In this document: piece by piece, positions 20,885 to 30,868 of the stretch
Position numbering within the stretch: position 1 is the stretch's first letter
Layout: every line of letters starts with the position of its first letter
Assembly (NCBI GenBank): GCA_929200255.1
Contig: CAKMYZ010000004.1
Location: 124,001 to 188,000, forward strand
Direction: 5' to 3'
Origin: an uncultured Alphaproteobacteria bacterium
GTDB lineage: Bacteria; Pseudomonadota; Alphaproteobacteria; Rhodobacterales; Rhodobacteraceae
Length of the DNA: 64,000 bases
Notes under the pieces: model-generated
Told to the model about the DNA's origin: nothing
Databases searched by the model: none
What the model saw: only the letters and a program-made list of their open reading frames with translations
Translations under genes and position numbers: made by a program

Positions 20885-23820
20885 GTCAGCACCTCTGGTG
20901 CAGGTTCATCGCTGGTGTCCCATTCGCCATACCGCGATAGGTGGTCGTATGGCCCGTGGTCGGTTTTCAGAAAGAGGGCGAGCCGCGCAGTATATCCGCG
21001 TGTCGGATCATCCCAATTGCCAAAAAGCGTCTCTAACTCTGCCCAAACCTGATCAGGTGGTTGTTTGGCAAGCGGTGCTGGGACGATGTTCATCCCGGCG
21101 TTGACACCGATGAAACTGGCACCTGTGACGTGGCGCTCGCCGATTTTTTCAAACGCACCGTGTTCGACCATTGCGGCCTCCAGCAACAGCTGCTTGTCGA
21201 ATTTTTCCTGCTGCGGTCCGGTTGGCATGATGCCGGTTTTGTAGTCGTAGATCAGTGCTTCGCCCGCTTCAGTCAGGTCAATGCGATCTGCATTGCAGGT
21301 CAGCAAGACGCCTGATGGCGCAACGACGATTTCGCCCTCCACCTCCTGCTCAAAAGGCTTGGCCTGGGCCTGCCGGGTCGCTTCGCCTGCCAGAAAGATA
21401 TCAACAGAGCGTTCCATGCGCGCCATCCATTGGGCGCGGATCGTCGGCCAAGGGCAGTCCTTGGTGAACTCTTCCAGTGCGACTTGTATCAACAGATCGC
21501 GGTGATCCGGTCCGCCCTTTGCCTTGATAAACCGCTCAAGAATGCGATGGATGATGATCCCGCGCAGTGGCGCGTCGGCGCTGGGCACAAGCGGGTCCAA
21601 TGGATCCAACCGAAGCGTCTTGCGCGCATAAATAGCAAATGGGTCGCGGATCAGCGTCTTGATCTGCGTGACCGAAAGCCGATCCGGGCGCGCTGCAACA
21701 GGTGGGCAAGGCGAGGGGCGGGGTGCGGGTGCGGTGCGTTCCTTGGGTGTCGACAGCGCATGCGCCATCGCCAGCCAGTGATCGCCGCGCGCCTGCATCG
21801 CCTTCAATGCCTCTGGCCCGTGCTGTTCTGGCAGACCTTTCAGCAAATTGGTCAGGCGGTTCACCCAACGCGATGGCACCGTTTCAGCATCCGCCGAACG
21901 CTTTGCGCGGGTGACCCACACTTCTGGCCCGGCAATGGCCAGCTGATAATCATGCGCGGACAGCCCGATCTTTCGTTCGGGCAGCAAAAGCCCCGCTTGC
22001 GCGCGCATCATGCGGTTGAGCCACGGATCAGGCGCGGGTGCTTCGGGCCAGACGCCATCGTTCATGCCGCCCAGAATGGTCAGATCAACACCATGCACGC
22101 GGGCCTCTAATGTACCCCAGATCAGGATGTCGGGGTGGCCGACATCGCGGTCACGCACGACGCCATCCGCAATGATACCCCCAAAGAGTGCCGCATAATC
22201 ACGCGCCGTCATTAGACCACCCGCGCCAGCGGCAAGTCTGAGCGTTTCACAAACACGCCGCGCTTCTCGCCCGGCGGCTTTGTCCCACAGCCCCCCTGTT
22301 TCTGCGCCATCTGGACCAGCAGAGAGAGCTTCGGCCAGCGCGATGTGTTGCGCATAATAGACGCCCAAATCCTGCTCCCCACTGTCTTGCAAACCGCAAA
22401 CTAATGGGGTCAGCCATGCCGTCCAATTGGCGCGGCGCTCGTCTTTGCTGGCCCAGCGGTCCAGATCGCCGGCTGTCGGGAAAGGCGGTCCATGGCGGCG
22501 CAGATGCAGTTCCAGTTCATGCGTATGACGCAGATGATCGCCCCGATCGGGGCGATTTGAATGGCACAGCGGATGTTTGAGCAGGATCAGCAAGGCTTCA
22601 CCAGTGAGCGGCTTGCAATAAAGGTCGGCCACATGGCGCAGGAACCGCCCCGGCGCAGATTGTGGGAGTGGTAGGCCCGCGCTGTCATCGGGCGTGATAT
22701 CCCACCGATCAAGCGCCGCAGTCACCTGTCGGGTTAACATACGGTCGGGCGAGATGAGAGCAGCAGTTTTGTTTTCATCGACAGCTTGGCGCAATCGTAG
22801 TGCGATTGCCTCTGCCTCAGCACGCGGGCTGCTGGCCTCGACCAGTGTCAGTGCAGCGGTTGGGGCCAACATATCGCCCAGTTCAGGGCCATCGCTGCGC
22901 CATTGATCTGTCACAGGTGCGGGCCGCAGGGACAGCGAAATCAGCTTGTTGCGTTGGGCGTCGGCCGGCGCGCGGGTGGACCACTTCCCGACGTCGTCAT
23001 GCGCAAAGTCGATCAGGTCCATCAAATGCCGAAATCGGTACTGTGGATGATCCTCTGGGGGTATCTCTTCCGGTGTGGTTTGTTGCATCCCCTGCCAAAC
23101 CTGCCCTGGCAGATCAAAGTCATACCCGGGGAGAATGATCGCCCCCTGCGGCAGCTTTGCAACTGCCTGCATGAAAAGGGCCGTCGCACCGCGCGACCCG
23201 GTTGAGCCCGCCACGATGACCGGATGCGCAGGTGGTGTGGTTTGCCAGCTTTCGGCCAATGCCTCGACCACCATACGCTGCCGCGCTTCTTTGTCCGGGG
23301 GTTCTTGCCCGGAGGCGAAGAAGGGTGTGATGATTTTTAAGAACCGCAGCGCGCGCTCCCAATGGCCGGATTGGTCGGATACATCCAGTGCGGCGATGGC
23401 ATCGGGGGCCACCCCTTCGCCCTGCATTTCATCCATCAAGGCCGCAAGGCTGTCCGATAGATCATAAAGTGCCGCGCGTGGTGCCAGATCAGGTTCCTGA
23501 TCAAGCAGTTTACTGATGAATTGCGACAATTGCAGGCGGCGCTCAAGCGGTGGAACCGCTGGACGCAGGGCCAGTGTGATCGGGTCATCGGCCAATTCCG
23601 TCACCAGGCGAATGCGCGGCAAAAGCCGGGCGGGACCGTTGTCAAAAACGCTGCGAATACGCCGCCGCATCCGCGTGGTGTTGACGTAAATTTCCACCTT
23701 GGCCCAGTCATGTGGTGCCAGATCCGCAAAGCGCTCTTCCAGCCCTTCAACAAGGCCTTGGGCAAAATCGACACCTGGCGAGCTGCCAAAGATGCGCGGT
23801 CTGTCGGTTGGGTCAAACAT
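20881..23820 (-). CDS. addB: Double-strand break repair protein AddB
   Basis: Alphaproteobacterial AddB-like; C-terminal PD-(D/E)XK nuclease ALIYDYKTG; start placed at 23820 (MFDPTDRPRIFGSSPGVDFAQGL). Confidence 0.93.
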   Translation of the reverse strand: MFDPTDRPRIFGSSPGVDFAQGLVEGLEERFADLAPHDWAKVEIYVNTTRMRRRIRSVFDNGPARLLPRIRLVTELADDPITLALRPAVPPLERRLQLSQFISKLLDQEPDLAPRAALYDLSDSLAALMDEMQGEGVAPDAIAALDVSDQSGHWERALRFLKIITPFFASGQEPPDKEARQRMVVEALAESWQTTPPAHPVIVAGSTGSRGATALFMQAVAKLPQGAIILPGYDFDLPGQVWQGMQQTTPEEIPPEDHPQYRFRHLMDLIDFAHDDVGKWSTRAPADAQRNKLISLSLRPAPVTDQWRSDGPELGDMLAPTAALTLVEASSPRAEAEAIALRLRQAVDENKTAALISPDRMLTRQVTAALDRWDITPDDSAGLPLPQSAPGRFLRHVADLYCKPLTGEALLILLKHPLCHSNRPDRGDHLRHTHELELHLRRHGPPFPTAGDLDRWASKDERRANWTAWLTPLVCGLQDSGEQDLGVYYAQHIALAEALSAGPDGAETGGLWDKAAGREARRVCETLRLAAGAGGLMTARDYAALFGGIIADGVVRDRDVGHPDILIWGTLEARVHGVDLTILGGMNDGVWPEAPAPDPWLNRMMRAQAGLLLPERKIGLSAHDYQLAIAGPEVWVTRAKRSADAETVPSRWVNRLTNLLKGLPEQHGPEALKAMQARGDHWLAMAHALSTPKERTAPAPRPSPCPPVAARPDRLSVTQIKTLIRDPFAIYARKTLRLDPLDPLVPSADAPLRGIIIHRILERFIKAKGGPDHRDLLIQVALEEFTKDCPWPTIRAQWMARMERSVDIFLAGEATRQAQAKPFEQEVEGEIVVAPSGVLLTCNADRIDLTEAGEALIYDYKTGIMPTGPQQEKFDKQLLLEAAMVEHGAFEKIGERHVTGASFIGVNAGMNIVPAPLAKQPPDQVWAELETLFGNWDDPTRGYTARLALFLKTDHGPYDHLSRYGEWDTSDEPAPEVLT

Positions 23821-24484
23821 GCAGCATGGCCTCGGCGATTGGGATGCTCTCAGGTTGACCAACGTCGCACCATTGCCCGCCGTAAAGCGCACCATAAAGC
23901 CCGCCGCGTGCCGCGATCTGATCCCAGACCATATTCATGGAAAAGGCGCGCTCTGCGATGTCTTGCAAGGCCTCGGTCTGGATAATCTGGACGCCCGTGT
24001 AAATCGCACCCGACGCCCTTTGCAGCCGCCCGTCACCGTCAATGTCGAAATCCCCTTTGCCCGGATGCCCGTGGGCGTTTTCGGTGGCGACTATCAACAA
24101 CAGCGCCTCCATCTTGTCGTCCCACGCATTCAGAAGATGCGTCACCGGATTTGGGCCTTTCCAGACTGCATCGGTGTTCATCGTTAGCACAGGGCTTGCG
24201 CCAAGTAGCGGCAGCGCGTGCCGCAGGCCACCGCCGGTCTCGCGCAGCTTGTCCGATTCATCGGAAAAGAGGATGTTTTGCCCGGCAAGGTGATCGCGGA
24301 TAATCTGACCCTTGTAGTGCAGGTTTACCACTTTCGTGCCGGTCTGTGCTGTTGTTGCCACGTCAAGCGCATGATCGATAAGTGGCTTGCCTGCCACCGG
24401 GATCAGGGGTTTGGGCCGATCGGCCGTCAGCGCGCCCATCCGGGTGCCCAACCCGGCCGCAAAAAGAAGGATTGGCAGTGTCAT
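23813..24484 (-). CDS. murU: Nucleotidyltransferase, probable N-acetylmuramate alpha-1-phosphate uridylyltransferase (MurU)
   Basis: PILLFAAGLGTRMGALTADRPKPLIPVAGKPLIDHAL; adjacent to amgK-like kinase. Confidence 0.8.
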   Translation of the reverse strand: MTLPILLFAAGLGTRMGALTADRPKPLIPVAGKPLIDHALDVATTAQTGTKVVNLHYKGQIIRDHLAGQNILFSDESDKLRETGGGLRHALPLLGASPVLTMNTDAVWKGPNPVTHLLNAWDDKMEALLLIVATENAHGHPGKGDFDIDGDGRLQRASGAIYTGVQIIQTEALQDIAERAFSMNMVWDQIAARGGLYGALYGGQWCDVGQPESIPIAEAMLHV

Positions 24485-25461
24485 GGGGTCAATCCGTTCA
24501 GGATGTCTGTTGTGGGTGGCGGGACGACAGCAAGCACCGCGCGTTTCAAGCGGCCCAACGCGGGGCTTTCAAGATCGCGCAGGATGTTGGCCCAGACGCG
24601 CGGCATGAAGGCCAGATATCGTGGTTTTTGATGCTCTGTTGCCAGTCGGGCAAAGACCCCAAGAATACGCAGGTTTCGTTGCACCCCAAGGCAGGCCAAC
24701 TGCGCGCGAAATTTGGCGGGCGCATTGGTGCGGGTGCAATAGTCGTTGATGGTTTGGCTGACGATGTTTTGTGGGATATCGCGCCGCACGTCGCGCAAAA
24801 AAGAAGCGAGGTCGTAGCCCTCGGGTGCAATGAATGCGTCCTGAAAATCGAGCAGTCCAACACGGTCGTTGCCCTTGCGTTCGGGTCGCCAGATCAAGTT
24901 TTCCGCATGAAAATCGCGGAGGGCGAGTGTGTTTGGGTTGTGTGCATTGGTGGATAGCGCGCTTTCGATCTCCGCCTGCAAATCTTCAACCGACGATCGT
25001 GTATAATGGGTACCTAGGATATCGATCATTTGCGCGCCGACCTGTGGCGTCATGACGGGTAGGTCGTTGGGCGCGCTCACTGTTCTGAGCACGATCAGCA
25101 CATCTGTTGCTGCAGTATTGAGCATCGCCTGATCCCCCGGTTTTTCCCTAAGCTGCGCCGCAAAATCTTTGCTGCCGAGGTCCTCAATGGCCATCAACCC
25201 CTGGTCTGCCGCATGGGCGAGGATACGGGGGGCAGAAAGACCATTGTCATTCAGGAACTCAGCCAACCTTGCAAATTTTGTGGTTTCGTCGCCGCTCTCC
25301 GGCGGGGCATCCATGAGGATGGCGGTATTGTTGCCTTTGCGCAGTCGCAGGTATTGCCGGGATGATGCATCGGCGGCAATTGGCGTTTGTTCCCAACCGA
25401 CCCAGGGAGAGTTTTGCAGGAATGCTGCAATGAGTGCTGCACGATCAACCACGCAGGGCAC
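24481..25461 (-). CDS. amgK: Aminoglycoside phosphotransferase-fold sugar kinase, probable AmgK
   Basis: ALRDFHAENLIWRPERKGNDRVGLLDFQDAFIAPEGYDLASFL (APH motif); adjacent to murU and tsaE. Confidence 0.8.
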   Translation of the reverse strand: MPCVVDRAALIAAFLQNSPWVGWEQTPIAADASSRQYLRLRKGNNTAILMDAPPESGDETTKFARLAEFLNDNGLSAPRILAHAADQGLMAIEDLGSKDFAAQLREKPGDQAMLNTAATDVLIVLRTVSAPNDLPVMTPQVGAQMIDILGTHYTRSSVEDLQAEIESALSTNAHNPNTLALRDFHAENLIWRPERKGNDRVGLLDFQDAFIAPEGYDLASFLRDVRRDIPQNIVSQTINDYCTRTNAPAKFRAQLACLGVQRNLRILGVFARLATEHQKPRYLAFMPRVWANILRDLESPALGRLKRAVLAVVPPPTTDILNGLTP

Positions 25462-25909
25462 TCAAACGCTTAGCCCATTCCGCAGGGCCAGAGATTGTCA
25501 ATTCATGGTGGTCGTCCCCGGCGCTAAAGGCCAAACGGAGTGCATTTGGTGGTGTCGCGACACCCAGCCGATCCGGCCATTCGACAAGGCAAATCGCGGC
25601 CTCAAACGCAGCATCGAGGCCAAGCTCCAGCGCTTCATCAGGATCGGTTAGTCGATAAAGATCGCAATGCCAGAGATCAGCGGCGTCATCTTCATAGGTC
25701 TGAACCAATGTGAATGTTGGTGACGGCACCTCTTCCATGCGGCCCAGCCGCGCCCGGATCAACGCGCGCGCAAAGGCGGATTTGCCAGCACCGATTTCGC
25801 CGTCGAGCAAAAGCGTATCACCGGGCTGTAAAACAGGCGCAATCCTTGTGGCAAGTGCGGTTGTTGCTTCCTCATCCGCCAGCAATGTTTGAAGTATTTG
25901 TAGGGCCAT
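25445..25909 (-). CDS. tsaE: tRNA threonylcarbamoyladenosine biosynthesis ATPase TsaE
   Basis: LLLDGEIGAGKSAFARALIRARLG; VPSPTFTLVQTYE. Confidence 0.95.
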   Translation of the reverse strand: MALQILQTLLADEEATTALATRIAPVLQPGDTLLLDGEIGAGKSAFARALIRARLGRMEEVPSPTFTLVQTYEDDAADLWHCDLYRLTDPDEALELGLDAAFEAAICLVEWPDRLGVATPPNALRLAFSAGDDHHELTISGPAEWAKRLSALRG

Positions 25910-25950
25910 GGCCCAAGACTATGGTCTTGAGCACCTGCTGCAAGCGGAAA

Positions 25951-27561
25951 TCACCCTTTGCCAACCTGGATCACCGGGCTTGGCGCGACAAGTTTCCGGA
26001 TCGTGGGACGCATGGATGGGGCGATGCTAAAGCGGACCATTGTCATACCGCCTGAAATGGGGTGGGCGTGGCACCGCAGGCGGCGCCCATCCTCAAGCAT
26101 CACATCATCTGACCACACCTTGCGCGCGTCCAGTCGTTGAATGACCTCTGTCATTTCGTCCCACATCGCACTGGGTACGGCCCGAGATTGCCAGATTGCC
26201 ATTTCGCTGGCCAGTTCCCGGCGCTCCAGCATGAGCTCCGGTCGTGTGTTCCATAGGTGGGAGTAGGCATGGTTGGACATCATCAGCGTGCCAGCGCGTG
26301 AAAAGACGGCAATGCCGTCGGGAAGCGCGTCCAGAACGGCCTGCCCGGTTTCAATGTCGGTGCGAAAACGCCGGGTGAGCGAAACCTCTGCAGTGATATC
26401 TTCGAACAAGAAGGCAAAGGCTCCGTCGGGATGCGGTTTGCCGATCACCCGCAGCGTTTGCCCGTCAGGCAATGACCAGTTGGCACTATAGGTTCCCTTT
26501 TTCGCAGCATCTTCAACGGCGGCAAACTGATCGCGCCAGGAAACGTAGTCGCGCGGTTCGGGCATCATGCGCAACTCGCGCAATCGGTCCAGCACTGTTT
26601 CGATACAGGGCTGTGTGCTTAGAAATTCGACAGGCAGATTTGTCATATCAAGGAGGGCAGGGTTGAACATGGCCAGCTGCCGGTTGCGATCAAAAATAGC
26701 AAGACCGGTGGAAAGTTGGGCGAAAGTCTTACCCAGTGTCTGAACAAAGTTGCGACGGGCCCGATCTGCTCGCATGATGGCATTGGCATCCGACGCGAAA
26801 TGCAGCGTCCCACCATTGCGGTTGATCACGGTGACATCGAGCCAATGGAGGTCTTCTTCGTCGGTTAGTTTGACAGATTTGCGATAGCTCTGCCCATCGT
26901 CGGCTGTTTGTTGCAAGGCTGCAGCAAGCAATTTTAGCGAGACCGGCTCACTGTCTGTTTCACGGCGGCTCAACCGCTCAGAAAATGACATAAATGTTTG
27001 ATTGGACCAGGTCACATTCCCTGTAACATCGGTCTGCCAGATCAGTTGTGGTGCATGATGTGCGACGTCGCGCAGTAAGTCATTCTGTGCAAAGTACAGA
27101 TCGCGTGACAAGGCTGAAAGCGGATCCTCTTCGGGTATGGTGTTCCGGCAGACAGCAGTGATGCGCACAGAGTGGGCGTTTCGATCAACCTCAAGCAGCA
27201 GATTGGGGTTGTCCTGACTTATCAATCGGGTCAGGCCGAGGGTGTTGTTCTTCAAGACGTTGCCCAGATCCGGAAACGGCCCACGAAAGGCATCCAATAC
27301 AGCGTCATAGTCAGACTGTTGCGACGATCGATGCCCGATCAACGCGAGCGCATCCGCCGTCGCGTCGATCAGGACATCGCCACGAAACAGAAAGACGGGG
27401 GTCTGTACCTTTCCGGTTTGGGCAATCTCTGGTTGGGTTCTTGCGGGCCATTTGCCTTTGCCCCACATCACCAAGATCAGTGATGTGCTCAGCATCACGG
27501 CAAAGCCAATTACTGTCAGATCAAAAAAAGTCATCGACATCGGGAACCCATCCTCGCCCAC
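25951..27561 (-). CDS. PAS-domain membrane protein without recognisable kinase domain
   Basis: N-terminal TM, repeated PAS-like segments (LSTGLAIFDRNRQLAMFNPALLDMTNLP; LPDGIAVFSRAGTLMMSNHAYSHLW); no H-box or ATPase motifs. Confidence 0.75.
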   Translation of the reverse strand: MGEDGFPMSMTFFDLTVIGFAVMLSTSLILVMWGKGKWPARTQPEIAQTGKVQTPVFLFRGDVLIDATADALALIGHRSSQQSDYDAVLDAFRGPFPDLGNVLKNNTLGLTRLISQDNPNLLLEVDRNAHSVRITAVCRNTIPEEDPLSALSRDLYFAQNDLLRDVAHHAPQLIWQTDVTGNVTWSNQTFMSFSERLSRRETDSEPVSLKLLAAALQQTADDGQSYRKSVKLTDEEDLHWLDVTVINRNGGTLHFASDANAIMRADRARRNFVQTLGKTFAQLSTGLAIFDRNRQLAMFNPALLDMTNLPVEFLSTQPCIETVLDRLRELRMMPEPRDYVSWRDQFAAVEDAAKKGTYSANWSLPDGQTLRVIGKPHPDGAFAFLFEDITAEVSLTRRFRTDIETGQAVLDALPDGIAVFSRAGTLMMSNHAYSHLWNTRPELMLERRELASEMAIWQSRAVPSAMWDEMTEVIQRLDARKVWSDDVMLEDGRRLRCHAHPISGGMTMVRFSIAPSMRPTIRKLVAPSPVIQVGKG

Positions 27562-27623
27562 ATGCTGATGTACAATCGATTATGAAGGTTAATGCGGCCT
27601 TAATTGAAGAGGCCAGAGTCAAT

Positions 27624-29021
27624 TTATGCCTTGATTGGTCTGTTCTTCCCCAGCGGTCGACTTACCCGTGCTTCGTCCTGCTGTAGCGTGTTACCAGGCC
27701 AGACGATATCGACAATGGCCCCGCCAGTTGCCTGACCTTTCCAGTTCGCCTGCCCGTGGAGGCGGCTGTTTGAAAAGGTAAGGGTGGCACCCGAGCGTTC
27801 CAGCAGCGTTTTTGCGATGAAAAGTCCCAGCCCCATCCCTTCGTATCCCGGTCGCCTGGCACCGTCTTCCATAACGCGCCGACGCCGGACATATGGATCA
27901 CCAATCCGGCCCAAAACCGAAGGTGGAAACCCTTGTCCATCGTCAGAGATTCGCACACCGATCCCATCTTCGGACCACGTCAGATCAACGGTGACATGCG
28001 CATTCGCAAAATCGACCGCGTTCTGAACCAGGTTGCGTAGTCCATGAATGATCTCGGGTTGTCTTGGGATGATCGGTTGGCTTTGGCTCGAACCCTCCTC
28101 CGGTTCAATGTGGAATGTCACCGTCTTGCCGCGTGACAAATGTGGCTCTGCGGCTTCGCGCACGACAGCCTCTAGCGGTGCGTGCCGCAAATGCAGGTCG
28201 TCTTTGCCTGCGCGCCCCATTGAATGCAGTATATCGCGGCAGCGGTCGGCCTGTTGGCGGATCAACTCTGCATCTTCGCGCAGCTCGGGGCTGTTCTCTA
28301 GTTCTTCCTTCAGTTCGCTACTGACCAGTTTGATTGTGGCAAGAGGCGTACCAAGTTCGTGGGCCGCAGCGGCCACCACACCACCTAGGTCAGTCAGCTT
28401 CTGTTCGCGCGACAGCGCAAGTTGCGTGGCCAAGAGCGCCTCGCTCATCACATGCATTTCGTTTGTGACCTGACGGGCGTAAAGCGCCAGAAAGGCTGAC
28501 CCAATGAGCAGAGCGAGCCAGAAACCAAACTGAAAAAGGAGCGGCAGAGCAAGCTCTGTACCATCGGCCAGAACTAAGGGAATATGCGTGCGGCTGATCA
28601 CAGTGATCAGCCCCATGGCAACCAGCCCCAAAAGAACCGTGCCGCGCAAGGGCAAGACAGTCGCGGCGATGGTGACAGGAGCCAAAACCATCATTGCAAA
28701 TGGGTTGTTTAACCCACCGGTGAGATAAAGCAGGGCGCTGAGTTGTAGAAGATCAAAGGCGAGCCATACTATTGCTTCATTTTCCTTTAGGCGCCTGTTT
28801 TCAGGATACAGAGAAACAGAAAGCAGGTTGGCAAAAACGGAGGTCACAATGACAAGGGCCACTGGAGGCACATCAATTTGTAGGTCATAGAACCGTACAG
28901 CGACAAATATCGCAGTTGTCTGACCAATCACAGCGAACCAGCGCAAGGTAACAAGTGTCCGTAATCGCACCCAGTTGCTACGGTTCTGTGCCTCAAAAAG
29001 CTGTGCATTGCTGGTTGGCAT
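27624..29021 (-). CDS. regB: Redox sensor histidine kinase RegB/PrrB/ActS
   Basis: Six TM, GGLNNPF quinone motif, H-box AAAAHELGTPLATIKL, conserved Cys in RQQADRCRDILHSMG; start placed at 29021. Confidence 0.93.
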   Translation of the reverse strand: MPTSNAQLFEAQNRSNWVRLRTLVTLRWFAVIGQTTAIFVAVRFYDLQIDVPPVALVIVTSVFANLLSVSLYPENRRLKENEAIVWLAFDLLQLSALLYLTGGLNNPFAMMVLAPVTIAATVLPLRGTVLLGLVAMGLITVISRTHIPLVLADGTELALPLLFQFGFWLALLIGSAFLALYARQVTNEMHVMSEALLATQLALSREQKLTDLGGVVAAAAHELGTPLATIKLVSSELKEELENSPELREDAELIRQQADRCRDILHSMGRAGKDDLHLRHAPLEAVVREAAEPHLSRGKTVTFHIEPEEGSSQSQPIIPRQPEIIHGLRNLVQNAVDFANAHVTVDLTWSEDGIGVRISDDGQGFPPSVLGRIGDPYVRRRRVMEDGARRPGYEGMGLGLFIAKTLLERSGATLTFSNSRLHGQANWKGQATGGAIVDIVWPGNTLQQDEARVSRPLGKNRPIKA

Positions 29022-29169
29022 TGGCAATCCAAAGTTGCTAAACTTCAAGCATAGTGCGATTGCACCCTTGTTCAATGACGTGATGCTGTATGTGAATTGG
29101 AACAGAGCAACAGAGTTGACCTGCTGCTTTGTGGCACTACCTCGGGCTAAAAGTGGGGTTGGAACCAGA

Positions 29170-29721
29170 ATGAATAGGGAACCGTTGGATTTGGGCGAAG
29201 ACAAGAGCCTTCTCATCGTAGACGATGATGAAGCGTTTCTGCGTCGCCTCGCAAAGGCGATGGGAAAACGCGGGTTCGATGTTGAGATGGCCGGATCCGT
29301 TGCCGCAGGTAAGGCGATCGCTGTTGCCCGCCCACCTGCCTATGCGGTTGTTGATTTGCGGCTTGAGGATGGCAATGGGCTGGATGTCGTGGAAGCGCTG
29401 CGCACCCGTCGCCCCGAAAGCCGGATTGTCGTGCTGACGGGGTACGGGGCGATCGCAACGGCCGTTGCGGCCGTGAAGATCGGTGCGACGGATTACCTGT
29501 CGAAGCCCGCCGATGCCAATGACGTCACAAATGCGTTGCTGGCCCGTCAGGATGAGCTCCCACCGCCACCCGAAAACCCCATGAGCGCGGATCGGGTTCG
29601 CTGGGAGCATATTCAGCGCGTGTACGAACTGTGCGATCGCAATGTTTCTGAAACCGCACGCCGTCTGTCGATGCATCGCCGCACCTTGCAGCGAATCCTG
29701 GCCAAGCGCAGCCCGCGCTAG
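29170..29721 (+). CDS. regA: Response regulator RegA/PrrA/ActR
   Basis: SLLIVDDDEAFLRRLAKAMGKRGF receiver; Fis-type HTH NVSETARRLSMHRRTLQRILAKR; start placed at 29170. Confidence 0.95.
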   Translation: MNREPLDLGEDKSLLIVDDDEAFLRRLAKAMGKRGFDVEMAGSVAAGKAIAVARPPAYAVVDLRLEDGNGLDVVEALRTRRPESRIVVLTGYGAIATAVAAVKIGATDYLSKPADANDVTNALLARQDELPPPPENPMSADRVRWEHIQRVYELCDRNVSETARRLSMHRRTLQRILAKRSPR

Positions 29722-29731
29722 GATCAGGGCC

Positions 29732-30601
29732 CTAGGCCGCGGCAAGCAGCCACGATTTGAGGATGCGCGCCTTGGTGGACAGCACGCCCTTTGGATGGAC
29801 GATGTAGTAGCCCAACCCTTTGGGTTGCCGTTGCATGAGACCAATCAGGTTTCCGTCGTTGATGTCGGTTGCGACCAATGCGCTTGATGCCACGCTTAGC
29901 GCTTTGCCCGCCCGCACAGCAGCCATCACCATACCGAATGTGGGCACGTCATTGACAGAACTTTTTGACACGTCGATGCCAGAGTCGAGGACCCAGCGAC
30001 GGGCTTCTTTGTGCATCGACTCAAAGATCCAGGGCAGGCCATCTAGATCATGGAATGTTTTGATCTCGCGCCCTTTCAAAAGCGAAGGTGCGCCAATCAC
30101 CGTGAAATCAGCAGGCAGCAAATGTGTTGCCTCCAATCCGGGCCAATCCCCTTTTCCGTAGCGCACCGCCAGATCGATACCGTCTCTGCGCAGGTCGATC
30201 ACGGTGACATTGGGGTTGATGGACAGGCCAAAGTCCGGGTGCTTCGCCCAGAAGTCCGCAAATCGCGGCATCAGCCAGTTTTCGGCAAAGCTTGGCGTGA
30301 CAGAGAGGGCGATAGGGCGCGTTTCGGCATCAGCCGTCACCGCATGGACACCTTCGATGATTTGCCCGAACCCATCTGAAAGCGCAGCGCCCAAGATCGC
30401 GCCGACCTCTGTTAGCGCCATGCCGCGCCCGTCGCGGACCAGTAAGGAGGTGTTTAGTTCTGCCTCAACCGATCGGACGTGTTGGGCAATGGCCGCATGG
30501 GTGACATTCAGTTCAGCCGCGGCGGCTGTAAATGATCCTAGCCTTGCGGCGGCCTCAAACGCGCGGAGGGCTGCGAGAGAAGGCATGTTACGCCAGTTCA
30601 T
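29732..30601 (-). CDS. LysR family transcriptional regulator (GcvA-like)
   Basis: MPSLAALRAFEAAARLGSFTAAAAELNVTHAAIAQHVRSVEAEL. Confidence 0.92.
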   Translation of the reverse strand: MNWRNMPSLAALRAFEAAARLGSFTAAAAELNVTHAAIAQHVRSVEAELNTSLLVRDGRGMALTEVGAILGAALSDGFGQIIEGVHAVTADAETRPIALSVTPSFAENWLMPRFADFWAKHPDFGLSINPNVTVIDLRRDGIDLAVRYGKGDWPGLEATHLLPADFTVIGAPSLLKGREIKTFHDLDGLPWIFESMHKEARRWVLDSGIDVSKSSVNDVPTFGMVMAAVRAGKALSVASSALVATDINDGNLIGLMQRQPKGLGYYIVHPKGVLSTKARILKSWLLAAA

Positions 30602-30697
30602 ATGATAGTCCAGCTTTCATTTCAGAAACCATAATGAGTCGCAATATAATTTCGAAGTCAATAGAAAACGGATATCACAGCCTCGAAAGGAAAAGCC

Positions 30698-30862
30698 ATG
30701 CTTTCACTTCTTATAGACGGTGTTCTTAACCGCCGCCGCCCATCCAAGTGGGACGCACCACAGCATTTCAAGTCTCCACACTACCCCCGCAGCACTGCCG
30801 AGCGGGAGCGCGAAGAGGCAGAGCGTCGCCACAGGGCAATGCGCAATGCCGGTTTATGGTAG
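30698..30862 (+). CDS. Small hypothetical protein (54 aa)
   Basis: ATG preceded by purine-rich GAAAGGAAAAGCC; MLSLLIDGVLNRRRPSKWDAPQHFKSPHYPRSTAEREREEAERRHRAMRNAGLW; below the ORF track cutoff. Confidence 0.55.
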   Translation: MLSLLIDGVLNRRRPSKWDAPQHFKSPHYPRSTAEREREEAERRHRAMRNAGLW

Positions 30863-30868
30863 TCAGGA

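Noticed and set aside
29137-29844. 235-aa minus-strand ORF opposite regA
   Set aside because: Antisense to well-supported regA; composition is typical of a shadow ORF in high-GC DNA.
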